Below, one piece after another: positions 23,241-35,097 of a DNA stretch of 64,000 nt (the stretch's first letter is position 1; every line of letters starts with the position of its first letter). A program made the translations under genes and the position numbers. The notes beneath the pieces were generated by a model, which had not been told where the DNA came from, made no database searches, and saw only the letters and a list, made by a program, of their open reading frames with translations. The stretch is from Ipomoea triloba (Eukaryota; Streptophyta; Magnoliopsida; Solanales; Convolvulaceae): contig NC_044918.1 in assembly GCF_003576645.1 (NCBI RefSeq), positions 30,033,888 through 30,097,887 of the forward strand, given 5' to 3'.

Positions 23241-23337
23241 AAACTACTCAATTATATATATTTTCTTCATTATGTTAGGGTGTAATGGTTGAATTGGTTA
23301 TACATTGATGACTACAACAAAACATAACAACTTTTAA

Positions 23338-23502
23338 GGCCCATTTAGAAAAATGATTTTCAAAAAATGACTCATTTTCTGAAAAATATTTTAATTTTCT
23401 GGTGTTTGGCAAAATGCTAGAAAACTATCTTTTTCTGTTTGACTGAAAGTTAAGAAATTACATTTTTTTTTATGTTTAGTTCTTTTTTTTTTATAAATGA
23501 AC

Positions 23503-23552
<50 letters not shown>

Positions 23553-23752
23553 TGTGGTGATGGTGGTGGTGTGGCAGTAGTGGAGGTGGTGGTGGCGGTG
23601 TTGTGGTGGTGGTGTTGGTGGTGATGGTAGTGGTGGTAGTGTTGGTGATGGTGGTGGTGCATGTGGTGGCGATGGCGATAGTGGTGTTGGTGTTGGGGGT
23701 GGTTGTGTTGTGGTGTGGTGGTGGTGTTAATAACAATAATAATAATAATAAT

Positions 23753-23817
<65 letters not shown>

Positions 23818-24022
23818 TGATAATAAGAAGGGAGTGAAGAGAGAGATGGAAAATAAAGAATCTGGAAAATGTCTTCCTACTAAAAAAATTAGGAAAACAT
23901 TTTCTGTCAAATTGGACATTTTTTTTGTTGATCGGAATGAATATTTTTCTTGAGTATCCAAACATTGAAAAATCTAGAAAATGACTTGGCGGAAGTCATT
24001 TTCCGGGTTTTTAAATGGACTC
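23338..24022. mobile_element. MITE-like element with trinucleotide microsatellites
   Basis: Ends GGCCCATTTAGAAAA and, inverted, GAGTCCATTTAAAAA, each bordered by TTAA (23334-23337 and 24023-24026), fit a TIR element with a 3- or 4-bp AT target site (PIF/Harbinger-like). Secondary inverted words (AAAATGACTCATTTTC, GAAAATGACTTGG) lie inside. The middle is expanded (TAA)n at 23508-23552 and 23741-23814 around a (GGT/GTG)n stretch (23553-23730). Long open frames there are microsatellite artefacts. Confidence 0.6.
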
Positions 24023-24221
24023 TTAATTCAAATTCCAAAAAAAAAAGAGTAAATACCCAAAATGGTCGCTCGACTATAGCATAATTCACAAATTAGTCCT
24101 CGACTTATGATTTTAACCAATAACATCCTTAACTTTCGATTTTTGACCCAATTTGGTCCTCCGTTAGTATGCCCGTTTGTTGACCGTGAGATCCGAGGAC
24201 AGAGTAGTAATTTCACTCCTT

Positions 24222-24390
24222 TATGCCGCGCAGATCACTAAGCCTCCGTTCTCCTCCATCGTCAAGCCCTTCGTCGACTCCATTTTCCACGAGCAGGACC
24301 ACAACTCCCAGATCGGCGCCTCGCTTTGCCTCGCCGCCGCGATAGAGGCCACGCTAGACCCTGACTCGGCCGAGCTGAAAGTCCAAGTAT
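24222..24390 (+). pseudogene. captured TORTIFOLIA1/SPIRAL2-like exon fragment
   Basis: The frame reads AAQITKPPFSSIVKPFVDSI, then HEQDHNSQIGASLCLAAAIEA, matching the HEAT-repeat region of the plant microtubule-associated TORTIFOLIA1 family (recognised from memory: ITKPPF, EQD.NSQIGAALCLA). The resemblance stops near DPDSAEL. It lies in an open frame running from the TIR (24177) to a stop at 24435-24437. The parent is not in this window. Confidence 0.75.
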
Positions 24391-24403
24391 TGCAAAGAGT
24401 GAA

Positions 24404-24832
24404 ATGGAAAACGTTCCTCGTGAGTCACAGCCTTTGAGCAGGAAGGTAAACAAGCCAAGGAGTTTTGGCAGCTCGAGTGATACTGTGGAGGATGAAGAGA
24501 AATTTGAGTCAGCGGATGAAGATGAAACGTATGTAGATGCCCTCGATACGCTCTCGAGAACTGAGTCGTTTTTCCTGAATTGTAGTGTTAGTGGCTTAAG
24601 TGGATTGGATGAACCGGAGAGAAATCCATTGGGAACCTTTCCAACAGATCCACAAACTCGGGATTTCATGATTGATCGATTTCTGCCAGCAGCTAAGGCC
24701 ATGGCTTCAGACATGACCTCTGATTGCGTTCTAATTTTACAGCGATCAACATCAGATGGAAGTGAGCAACAGTCAGTGTTTGGACCCGGCGGCGGAGGAC
24801 AATGGTTTGTCGCCAAAAACATAAAGGAGTGA
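24404..24832 (+). pseudogene. captured DUF688-like fragment with intact 142-codon frame
   Basis: An ATG-started frame of 142 codons contains YVDALDTLSRTESFFLNCSV, then FPTDPQTRDFMIDRFLPAAK, which I recognise as characteristic of plant DUF688 proteins of unknown function. It overlaps the TORTIFOLIA1-like frame and is in another phase, so the two captures are not one fused protein. The stop lies inside the right TIR. The open frame could be translated if the element is transcribed; nothing here shows that it is. Confidence 0.7.
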
Positions 24833-25237
24833 AATTACTACTCTGTCTTCGGATCTCACGGTCAACAAACGGGCATACTAATGGAGGACCAAATTGGGTC
24901 AAAAATCGAAAGTTAAGGATGTTATTGGTTAAAATCATAAGTCGAGGACCAATTTGTGAATTATGCTATAGTCGAGGGACCATTTTGGGTATTTACTCAA
25001 AAAAAAAAACATTATAAAGTCAAACCATGTATTACACAAGCTAAAATTATACAATAGTGTCATCACATAACCATATTATAACATATTTAACTCTTGCCCT
25101 CCTAACTTAATTGAAAAGTGCTACACATGTATACGTAGTTTCTATGATATGATTTTGTACCAAAATCGAAACAAAATGATTGCCACCACCAAACCGCATG
25201 CAACACCTTTGTAAAATTGGAANTTATTATCACCTCT

Positions 25238-25272
<35 letters not shown>

Positions 25273-26117
25273 TGAGAGGGAGGGAACTGGGGGTCCCTAA
25301 ACATTAACGACGTCTACTAGTAGCAAAACCAAGAGCATCCCGATGCAGCAAATCCTTCAAATTATTGGGAGGATGATCCAAGATAGTTGTTCCTCATGGC
25401 GAATTTTGGCAAGAAAATCCACACACTGATTACCTTCCCGTAAGACATGAATGATCTTGATGGCCTGAAACTATTCCATGAGGAGCTTACAATCCATGAC
25501 AAGCGTGTTGGCTTTCGGAGTAGGACTAGTAACCTTCTCCAAAACTTAAATCATGGCTTCAGAGTCGGTTTCGATGATGACTTTGTTGATCCCTCGGTTT
25601 TTAGAAGTGATGACCCTTCTGAAAACCCCAAAGCTCGACCATAAAACTGTTCGTGTTACCAATATTTGATGTGAACCCAACGATCCAATCGCCATTATGA
25701 TCGCGAACCAACCCACCAACGCTACCAAGCCCAGTTCTCGTCTTCATCGCACCATCAGAGTTAAGTTTAACATAATCAACCTAAGGAGGGGACCAAAAGA
25801 TCCAGCTTTGATTCGCCATTAAGAGCCCTTTCCGTTTGAGGAGGAACCGTTAAGCTTCCCTCCCTTCAAGAACAACACGGTTTAGAATGTCTCTTGGCGC
25901 AGAGCGATTATTTTTAAAGACGACTCTGTTCCGAGCTTTCCAAATATTCCACAACATGTGGGGAAACAAAATATTCCGGACCAGAACCTCCCGGAGAATG
26001 GATTAAGCAGGCAGTCTCCATCTAGCGCGATAAAGGGAGGTGGTTGCTCGTCATGAAACCTGCAGGTAGTGACGCCAAGTCCTAGCAGTTCACCGCCGTC
26101 ATGCAATGCCAGAAAAG
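25238..26117 (-). mobile_element. 3' fragment of a second L1-type LINE
   Basis: On the - strand the end of zf-RVT (FPHMLWNIWKARNRVVFKN, about 25920-25980) is followed by RNase H (SDGAMKTRTGLGSVGGLVRD, about 25700-25775) and a poly-A end (T-run 25238-25271 on +). Several frame breaks and stops are present. Its upper end runs into the LTR-like segment at 26118, so the LINE was cut or interrupted there. Confidence 0.8.
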
Positions 26118-26637
26118 TGTTACAGGGTGATCTCGAAAATACAAGGAAATAAAGGAAATTACAACTGAAAATTATCCACGAAGGATAATAAGTACAGAAA
26201 ATAAACCTACACAAGGTTACACAATTCTGAACTACGGTTGAGGATGAAATCCAGATGAACTCGGGTGGTTGGAAGCACTAGTCGTGTTGCCACTCTCCTT
26301 AAAACCTTATTTACCGCCTCCCGGGGTGCTGGAGCGTTGCGGTCTAGGTTTCCTAGGATAAAACGTACTACGATCCAATTGTTCGAGCACACGAACTTGG
26401 ATCCGGCGAACTAGGAACGTGGGTTCAACGCAGGTGGCTAGAAGAAAATGTGAGCAGAGTTTTGAGGAGAAAACAGTGTATTGCCGTGTGTTCTTGGTGT
26501 ATTCCAAACCTGCTGCTCACAACGAATATATAGTGGAGGAAATGGATCATAGCATTAATCATGGCATTGATAATCCATTTGTAACCTCCTCCCACTAGCA
26601 GAAATTTAATTCTGCCATTAACCAACACTGTCAAACA
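26118..26637 (-). repeat. probable solo LTR
   Basis: On the - strand the segment starts TGTTTGACAGTG and ends ACCCTGTAACA. It has TATATATTCGTTG (about 26523) as a possible TATA region and a T-rich polyadenylation-like end. The start TG, end CA, length and composition fit an LTR. No internal retrotransposon domain or 5-bp duplication was found, so the family is unknown. Confidence 0.5.
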
Positions 26638-27539
26638 CATCTATATCAACCCATCTAAAGACTCCATTACTCTCATTTTTCTTAAAAATCAAATTTTTAT
26701 ATTTCAATTCTATTTATAAAACACTACTTAAATTACAATTTTTTTAGAAAATTAAAAAACTTATTCCATATTGTGGGCAAGCTTGGTATCTTTTACTAGG
26801 ATTAACATAATTCCATGACATTTTAATGAGTACATATCATCACATTTACATTAAAAAAAATTATCCTTAAATTTCGTTGAAGATGAAGTACCAACACTAG
26901 AAGATGATATTCTATAAATAATTGATAAATTACTTCATAAATATGAATAAAATTAAATATGTATGGTACTTGGACATATAAAATACAAAAACTTACCTTA
27001 TGTACTTGAGCGGGAGAAATGCTTTTGGAGTTGAAAAATCTTGAAATACGCAAGCTAGAAGTAGAAAATATTGTTGCGCAAAGTGAAAAATAATGCTTCA
27101 AGAATCAATTTTTAACCAAAAATTCAAATACCAAAACACAAATGAAGAAGATAAATCCGAAATGCAGAGAGTCATAAATTAATTTTGACAAATCTAACAA
27201 GAAAATTTCATTTGAACTTGAGGAGTTGCTGCTTCACAAGTGACGACAATTGACGATCAACGGAACTGTTGACCAAAAACTTGATATAGAAGCGATAGTC
27301 TAGCAAACTGCTGGCTCGCTACTATTCTACAGGCTACATATGCGCAACCGCAGGCTATGATGCAAAGGTAGTAATGCAAGCTGGTACTGCTCGATGAAGA
27401 GTGAAGATTGAAATTTGTACTTGTAGAAGGTTGAAGAAAACATGGAGAAGTTGAGGAGCACCTATAAATCTAGGGATTTTGAGTGGTTTATGAAAGGACT
27501 AAAAGTGGAATAACAACTATAAATCTAAGACCAAAAAAA
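26638..27539. other. AT-rich intergenic DNA
   Basis: No gene is recognised. Small - strand frames here lack any family signature. Confidence 0.5.
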
Positions 27540-27780
27540 AGAAATTAACATATTAGAACAAATAGGAGCTAAGAAGACGGTATGTTGAATAGACCAAAAT
27601 GCCCTCATGTTTAATATCATTTAAATAGATTTGTTGACGGAGAACAAAAAATGGTCATGCCACAATAATGTTGACCAATAGGAAAAAAAGGGACTAAAAT
27701 TGGAATGAAACCTATAAATCTAGAACCAAAAATGAATTAACTCTAACATATACATTCAAAAATCTTAAATTAAATCAATA
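27540..27780 (-). repeat. inverted copy of the repeat at 23011-23240
   Basis: On the - strand it reads GTTAATTC..., a stretch with TCTAGATTTATAGG, GACCATTTTTTGTTC and AACAAATCTATTTAAATGAT, paralleling the other copy. Within it the word AAAGGACTAAAAGTGGAAT recurs as AAGGGACTAAAATTGGAAT (27493 and 27687), so it may be an internal repeat pair. Confidence 0.5.
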
Positions 27781-28540
27781 ACACCTAAAAATGAATATGA
27801 GATAAAAAAAAAATACCGTTCATTGGTGATGTAAAACATCATGATGATAATAAGTAATGAATTGCTAAGCTTCCTCACCTGAATTGTTTTGTCATTCTTA
27901 TTTTAGAGCACCATTAATAACATCATAATATATGTATAAGAAAGTAAGAGAGTGATATGTCCTGGGAGTCAACCTTTTGGGAAGAAAATAAAGTAAAGAG
28001 TGATACACCCTAAAAAATGATATGATTGGAGGATAATTGTGAGTAGAGGTGAGCAAGCTAGGATATGCCAAATCTGTTCACATCCAATCCTCATCCACTT
28101 AAAATCAATGGGATGTAGGTGGATCCACTTAGTGAAAAATCTGCAACTAGTGAATTTGATTTGGATGTGACTTCTCAAAATTCGATATGTCCAACTAATA
28201 GAAGAGTTGTATAGTGCGTGCATGATGTAGTATTTGCAATTAGGTGCTGTAGCTCATGCTTTATAGAATGAAAGATACAATATCATTAGGTGATTGAAGC
28301 ATATGCTTCATTTTAACTAAAACTCTAAACTGATAGTTGGACTGCACATTTATGTTTATATATTATATGCTCAACAAATTCTAACTAAGGTGGTCCCTTG
28401 TTGGCTTGGTAATCATAAGGTTTCAAATTCAACTCCAACTTGAGGACTTGGCCTAATCTTTGCTCAGCCTATTCTAAGATACAATGAGATAGCATAAAAC
28501 GCTCAAACATCTGAGATTGGTATGATGGTTTGGTGGTTAT
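27781..28540. other. intergenic DNA without recognised gene
   Basis: AT-rich; no coding, RNA or clear repeat signal. An open frame at 27969-28223 on the - strand has no recognisable domain. Confidence 0.5.
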
Positions 28541-29221
28541 GGTTTGGGGTCACTCTAAGAGAGTGATGTGAGATTGTGTTTGGTTGGTTTCACTTGTGGT
28601 TGTTCTGTTGAATTTATGACTCAGTTGGTATCTTGTTATATAACTGTTGTCTTATGCATTCGTTACTTGATGTTGGATTCATTTGGAAGTGTCTTTGGTT
28701 TGTGATTCATTCAGCTTATTGATTGTTGAGTCATCTGATTTTAAATAAAGAACAGTTTCGTTGGTGCATATATTCTATATGCGTGTGTAAACCTATTTAC
28801 AACCTATGCTATATTATGTATTTCTCACGACTGTGAGTGGTTGATTACTTAGTATTTCTTTGCTAATGTTTTCCTAACTGTTTTTCAGGTATGGAGTAGA
28901 CTGAGTCGCGGGAGTGCTAGTGATAGGTCTACCTCATCTTATGCTTAGTTTAGTGATTGGTTGGATCTGTTTAGACATTTTTAGGCATGTGTGCCCCAGA
29001 CTATGTTTATGTATTGACTATTTCAGTTATGTTTACCTTGATGGATTAGTATTGTGTGTGGATTCTTAACTTGTGCATCTAGGTTCAGATTTGCCTAGAT
29101 GTGGCATGACACCCTTTGAGTACTAGTATGCGTCCGCTTTATTCTGTTGTTAGTTCTGAGATTTGCTAGCTTTTATATTAAGTATTTGCCTATCTCAGCG
29201 TGAAAATTTAGGGGTGTCACA
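28541..29221 (+). repeat. LTR fragment, Ty3-gypsy-like, with primer-binding-site remnant
   Basis: The end GGGGTGTCACA is followed after two bases by TTGGTATCTCATTG (29222-29236), a decayed Met-tRNA primer-binding site. This LTR-end/PBS arrangement is typical of plant gypsy elements. The left boundary is not defined, and nothing coding follows. Confidence 0.5.
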
Positions 29222-29349
29222 GTTGGTATCTCATTGTAATAGTATAGAACTCGTGCTTCTTAGCTCATGCTCGTTTGTGAAAGATAGGTTCGTCATCGAG
29301 GACGAACAAATGAAGCACGAATCATCAAGAGATTGGAAGATCTGAAGGC

Positions 29350-30486
29350 CAAAGACACGACATCACTAGTAGAAAACTAAGAGGGATATGGAGGCCGAAC
29401 AATGGAAGGGCCCACCTCTTGATGAATCTGAAGGCCGAATGATTAAAGAAAATCATTCGAGGAGTCACTGGGATGAATACTTGAGTCAATTATTCGTATA
29501 TTGAGCATTTAAGACACGAATCATTTATCATTCGTGTGGACAAACCAGAGAACATTCTCTGAGCGACTCATTGTTCAAAACCTTAAAATCATGGGTGATC
29601 AACCTTGGACAATTGAAGTCCTAGCACCCACATGGTTTCAATACAAAAAGACAAAAAGACTAAAATGTCTGTACACTTTAAGATACAAACGACTACATAG
29701 TACTAGCACCCACATGGTCTCAATACCTAGAGGATATTACACATTGGACAAAGAAAAAAGGTTTTTGAATTTCTGTGTTCCCTCCAATGGACACAGAGTT
29801 CACGTCTATAAATACCCCACTCTTTTAAGATGAGGCAGAAGGTTCATTCAAGCTATTGCAAGCAAAAATGCTCAAACATCTAGCAAATCTTCAAGTGTGT
29901 AAAAGAGAGAAAAGCTTTAAAGTTCTATTTAGCTTTTGTGAGATATCTTGTGCAGCTCAAATATTCATTGAAGAATATCAAGGCCAAGATCTCAAGTTGG
30001 AGGAATCAAGTTCGAATGATCATTCAACAAACTCTACTTGGTGAAGAAGTATAAAGAGGCTGAGTAGACTTGTAGTGTCGAAAAACCTGCAGAAGTGTGT
30101 GCTGCTCGGCTTTGTGATCAAGGGAGTTCACCATGTGGTTTTTGTACTAACAAAGGAGATATTAGTGCAAACCTTCACTAGTTGTGAAGATTAAGAGTGG
30201 AGTAGGCTTCATTAATAGCCGAACCACTATAAAAATCTCCCTCTCTCTTTTACTTGGGCTCTTATTTATTGCACTGCATTCATATCAACCAAACCTAACT
30301 CTTTGGTAAATCTTAAAACCTTGTGCAAAGTAAATCTAAAATTTTGGTATACAAATTATTTCCGCTGCAAACTCTTTTCTCTTACGAGTGTTATCTTCAA
30401 AAGGTAATTACTTGTGAAGAAATTTTGAAAAACCCTAGTGAGTCTATTCACCCCCCTCCCCGCTCTAGACTCACTTCATAACCCAT
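29350..30486 (+). repeat. second LTR remnant (SIRE-like end)
   Basis: A TATA-type promoter (CTATAAATACCCC, about 29808-29820) is followed, about 640 bp on, by CTATTCACCCCCCTCCCC and ACTCACTTCATAACCCATCA. TATTCACCCCCCTC near the 3' end is common in plant copia SIRE-type LTRs. A weak GTATCATAA lies where a primer site would be. Short direct repeats (CTAGCACCCACATGGT at 29623 and 29703) occur inside. No coding domain is attached. Confidence 0.5.
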
Positions 30487-30649
30487 CAGAACCACCAGTA
30501 TCATAAAATTTTATATTTTAATCAATTTTTAAATTTTTTAATAAAATAAAATATACGCTGGTTTATACGAAAAACCGTATACGACATCGATTAAAAAATT
30601 GACATATATAAATTAATATATTATGTCGGTACTGATGTAGCAAATACTG

Positions 30650-31160
30650 GTATTGTACTCAGTTATAGAGGTATATACTCGGGTAATTGTATACGAGGCC
30701 AGACGTTCCCGAGCTTAGGTTAGTATTCTCAGAATGTCCCAAAAGTCCCCCTTTCAAGCATTTAATGCACCTTATATAGAAGTCGGGAAGAAATACATGT
30801 TGAGCTTCTGGCATGCTAGCCATGCGTCTCCCATGCACCGGTCACAAGGACGCGAGGTCATAATGGTCCCACGTGTCTCGAGATTCTTGACACCCGCATA
30901 CAAATGATGTGATTGTACCATGCGCTCGGGTCGTATTTCTCTTTTAGTACTAGTGTCCCATGCCGAGAATAATCTTCCCAACCACATGGGGTCGGGAAAC
31001 CATTCAAAGTGGAAAATACGCTCTACTAACTCGGGGAACCTCTCTCCCAACCAGGATCAGGTCGGGAAGCACAAAGATGGTTGGTTGTGCTTGGGAAACG
31101 AACCCTTGGTTCCCTGAACTGATACCAAACACACATATAAATATACGAATAGGGTATAAT
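30650..31160. other. GC-richer segment, possibly another LTR fragment
   Basis: It has recurring TCGGGAA/CCCGAG words and TATATAGAAG (30773) and stands out in base composition from its AT-rich surroundings. I found no ends, domain or gene; small frames on both strands are not convincing. Confidence 0.3.
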
Positions 31161-31379
31161 CCCTATCAGGTACTTTACACGTCACTATAATAACAAACTT
31201 AAAATAGAAAAAAAAATGACATAAAATCCTATAATTGTAGTAGTGCTGGCTGATTTGGTATCATGCATTTTTTAAATATGGATAATTCTTCAACTATGAT
31301 CTTAACCTATTTTTCAAAATTTTAAATGTATTGATTAAACAATTGCCTGATTTGGTAGCTAGCTAGCTCCTTCTGGTCT

Positions 31380-31715
31380 CTCCTAATCTCAAAGAGAGAG
31401 AGAGAGAGAGTGGGTGTGTGGAAGAGAAATGAGAGGCCCAAAAAATGGCAGCCTCACATTGTTGTGAATATGTACAAACACAAAACAGCTCTTAGCTTTA
31501 GCCGTGGGTTGGGTCTCACGTACTCTTACCTTATCCTATCTTCATTTTCTATATCCTCACCTCACCTCACCTCACCTCTCCCAACATTTAAACTTATACT
31601 ACCTCTCCTTTAATTTGTCTCTCTATCAACCCTTTTTGCTTGCTCCTCTTTTCTTCACTTCATCACATCACTGCTACCAACTCCCGGCCACTCTCTAATT
31701 CTCCTCTCTCTATAG

Positions 31716-31751
<36 letters not shown>

Positions 31752-31923
31752 TTGTGTAAAACAAATTCTTTTTCATGTTCGTCCTTCAATTCCCATATAG
31801 TAATATAACTCCACTCATTTGAATTTGCTAGTAACATATATATGTCTTCTTACCATATATAATTATAGCATTTGGGAATTGGTGTGTATTGAATTGAAGT
31901 AGCAGATTAAAGTTTGCTCAAAA
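31380..31923 (+). promoter_or_regulatory. 5' flank and probable leader of the REC/TSS gene
   Basis: A (GA)n run (31391-31410), repeated CTCAC units (31559-31577), a (CT)n run (about 31705-31734) and (TA)n (31735-31751) precede the ATG at 31924. CT-rich tracts of this kind are common in plant core promoters and 5' UTRs. No single transcription start can be chosen from sequence. Confidence 0.4.
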
Positions 31924-32467
31924 ATGGCTCCAAAAGCAGGAAAGGCTAAGCCACACAAGGCTAAGGGGGAAAAGAAGAAGAAGGAAGAGAAAGGTGTGTA
32001 TATATATGTGCACTGTAATCTATCTTATCTTTATTTCTATCAAAACTTTTTCATTTATCTTCAGATTTTTTTACAAAATATTCTTCCATGAATTTATATA
32101 TATATATATATATATATATAATGTCTAATGTATTCAACTACCGGTCTATTCGAATTTTATTCTTTAAAAATTTAAATTAAAGATGAAAGTTCATTAACAA
32201 GTTTGGTTGATGTGAGTGGCGGTGCACTTTCATCTCACATCATCTTGTGGTCTAACAAAAAAGAAAGTTTAATACAATTTTTGGTTTAAAAAATTATTTT
32301 TTTCAGTTTCCTCACCTCATTTGAGTATGGATATACATAATTTGTAATTATTAATTAAGTAGGTGCTTTTTTTTTAATTTTATTTTTATGAAACAATTGA
32401 TTAAGGAAGTTTACATGTTAAGTTATTCAAATATTAATACATATTTAGCGTTCAATTTTATTCAACA

Positions 32468-32529
<62 letters not shown>

Positions 32530-32715
32530 AAGAAAATAATATTTATATTTTTACTTATCGGTAATTAATTAATGTAATTTCAACTTAACAACCATCATTT
32601 TTTAAATTTTATTATAATTATTATATGTGTCAATCAATTAACTTGTTTTTTTTTTAATCAGAAGAAAAACTTTCACCTAAATAACTTTTTGTACAGTGCT
32701 GCTAATGCACCGAAA

Positions 32716-32770
<55 letters not shown>

Positions 32771-35054
32771 AATTCAACATTTTTTTCTACAGTTTTGCCA
32801 ATTGTTATAGAAATATCAGTGGAGACACCTGAATCGCAAGTGACGCTTAAGGTGAGTACGAAAGAATGAAAAACTCCTTTGAAACTAATTGTAATCTCTT
32901 TATATGTAAAGAAATTAAATTAATCATTAATTTTACAAAAATAAAATGAAATTTCATTTTAGATCCTATGATTAGCATACATTTAATTTGGCTCATGAGT
33001 TTTAAAGTTGTCAATTTCAATCCACAACAGTTCAATTTTTGTCAATTTCAATTCATATTGCCAAATTGCCCGCGAGAAGTTGGTGAAATTTTTTTAATGG
33101 GTTTAGAATTGTTGAAATTATGAGGGTAAAATTGTCTTTCCAAAATTATGTAAAATGGAAAATTGAGAAAAAATCTCCCTGACAATGGAGCTTTATCTTT
33201 ACAATGCTACACGTCAAGAAGATGAAACTTTCATTTACCACCTCCATATCCTTGCCCATTGCTGCCATTATCATCATATCCTCAATGCCTGCTCTGCTCG
33301 CTCCCGCTCGGCTATCCTGTTACCAAGAAGAGAGGGAAGGGTAGTGGGTGGCACGTTTGCCTCCCTACCCTCTACGTCACCAAGAATTTCCAGGTCATGC
33401 AGGAGCTTGACCATTGCACCAACGGTCACACTGTGGAGTGGCACCTCTACCGCATTTACCCTTTTCTTTTCACCTCTAGCTACATGGCCATCGTGGTGTT
33501 TCTCTGCGCAATGAACCTCTCCGCCTTGCCCTCACTGCTGCCTTACTACCCTCAAATTTTGGCGGAGGTGCCAAAGATAGAGCATCTCCTGATGCACGAT
33601 GCGCTAGGACCAATGTCATTTACGACTCTATTGATGTAGACGGAGAAATGAGATTTTGTTGTAATTTTGAAAAAATAATTTTACCCTCATAATTTTCGCA
33701 ATTCTAAACTCATTAAATTTTTTTTGACAACTTCTTACTTGTAATTCGGCCAGATGAACTGAATTTGACAAAAATTGAATAGTTGTGGACTGAAGTTGAC
33801 AACTTTGAAACTCGTGGACCCAAAATAAAAGTACCACAATAGTTATAGGACTAAAGTGACATTTTTCTTACAAATATTATTAATTATTTTTTACTTGTAT
33901 AGTTTAAATTGAAAAGTTTTACAGATGTTGAGAATGCTGACTATTATAAATAAAAAAGACAGTGACAAATTTTGTAAGTGATTAAAAATATTATTCTATT
34001 TAAAATATCATTACACATTTTTATTTATAATATCAAATCCGATATTCTTATTATTTTTTTTTATCATAGATTTGTTCAATTATAAATATACTAGTAATTT
34101 GCTAGTGTAATGCACCGATAATTTTAAAAAAAATTAAATAAATCAAATATTAGTGGATTTTATTTTTTTAAATAGATAAAATCCACTAAAAATTGATTTA
34201 TTTTAATTTTCAAAAAATATTTTTATATATAATTTCTAAAATTTTAAAACCCGTAGCGGTAATAATGCTGTTTTTTTCTATATATTTTCAAATCTATACA
34301 TATTTAATAAAAATGTAACTATCACATGCATGAGGCTTTGGTCACGAATATGTATTAGTACACTATATTTATTGCTCAAAAAAGTAATATTAGCCTTTTA
34401 TATTTATAATATCTGACATTTTTATTACTTTTCACCATAGAATTTATCGACTTGAAGTATATTGTATGGTGACTATGGTCATATTCTATATTCTACGAAT
34501 ATATAAACAAGAAAAACATTATTCATTGAAGGGAATATCGACGGACAAAATTTTAGACGTGAGAAAGTTATTAGCTGTCCATGTCGAGACATGTCACTTG
34601 ACCAACTACTCCTTGTCACACGAGGTACGTTTAAATAAACTTTTTACTCTATAGCATCATACCATACTTATATTTTCTTGGTAATTTTCATTATTCCTAA
34701 AGAATTAATTAGTTTTGTTTATTTGATTAACACTTTTTGTTTTATAAAAAAAAAACAATTTTAAAGTTTAAAATTGATCAAATTTATTTCCTAACTATTA
34801 AAAGTTTGCTACCTTTCATTAATCATAAGATTTATAGTGACATATTTTCAACAGTGATGTATCAAATCTAATAGTTTATAAACTCAATTATAAAAAAATG
34901 CAATAGGTGCGAGGACCAAAGCTCAAAGATTCAGTGGAAATTGTGTCTCTCAAGCCTTGCCACCTCACTATGGTTGAAGGTATATTCCTATATTCTAAAG
35001 AATTATCAATAATTATGTTACATTCCCTTTCATATATCTCATAATATTTGTTTC

Positions 35055-35097
<43 letters not shown>

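Larger units (their letters stand above)
24047..24998 (+). mobile_element. Pack-MULE carrying fragments of two different genes
   Basis: Inverted repeats of about 165 bp begin GAGTAAATACCCAAAATGG on both ends and match almost perfectly through GTCAACAAACGGGC to AGTAATTTCACTCC. The element sits inside a poly-A tract (10 A before, 11 A after), so the 9-bp duplication is consistent but cannot be told from the tract. Between the repeats, about 600 bp of GC-richer coding-like DNA encodes a TORTIFOLIA1-like piece then a DUF688-like piece, both in + orientation. Close match of the TIRs suggests a young insertion. Confidence 0.9.

Noticed and set aside
23450..23965. 171- and 156-codon frames rich in Ile, Leu, His and Thr
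   Set aside because: These are translations of (TAA)n and (GGT)n microsatellites inside a MITE.
33185..33639. Possible extra exon of the REC/TSS gene in intron 2
   Set aside because: Exons 2 and 3 already join in the family order (..QVTLK then GISTDK..), and the segment lies between MULE-type inverted repeats.
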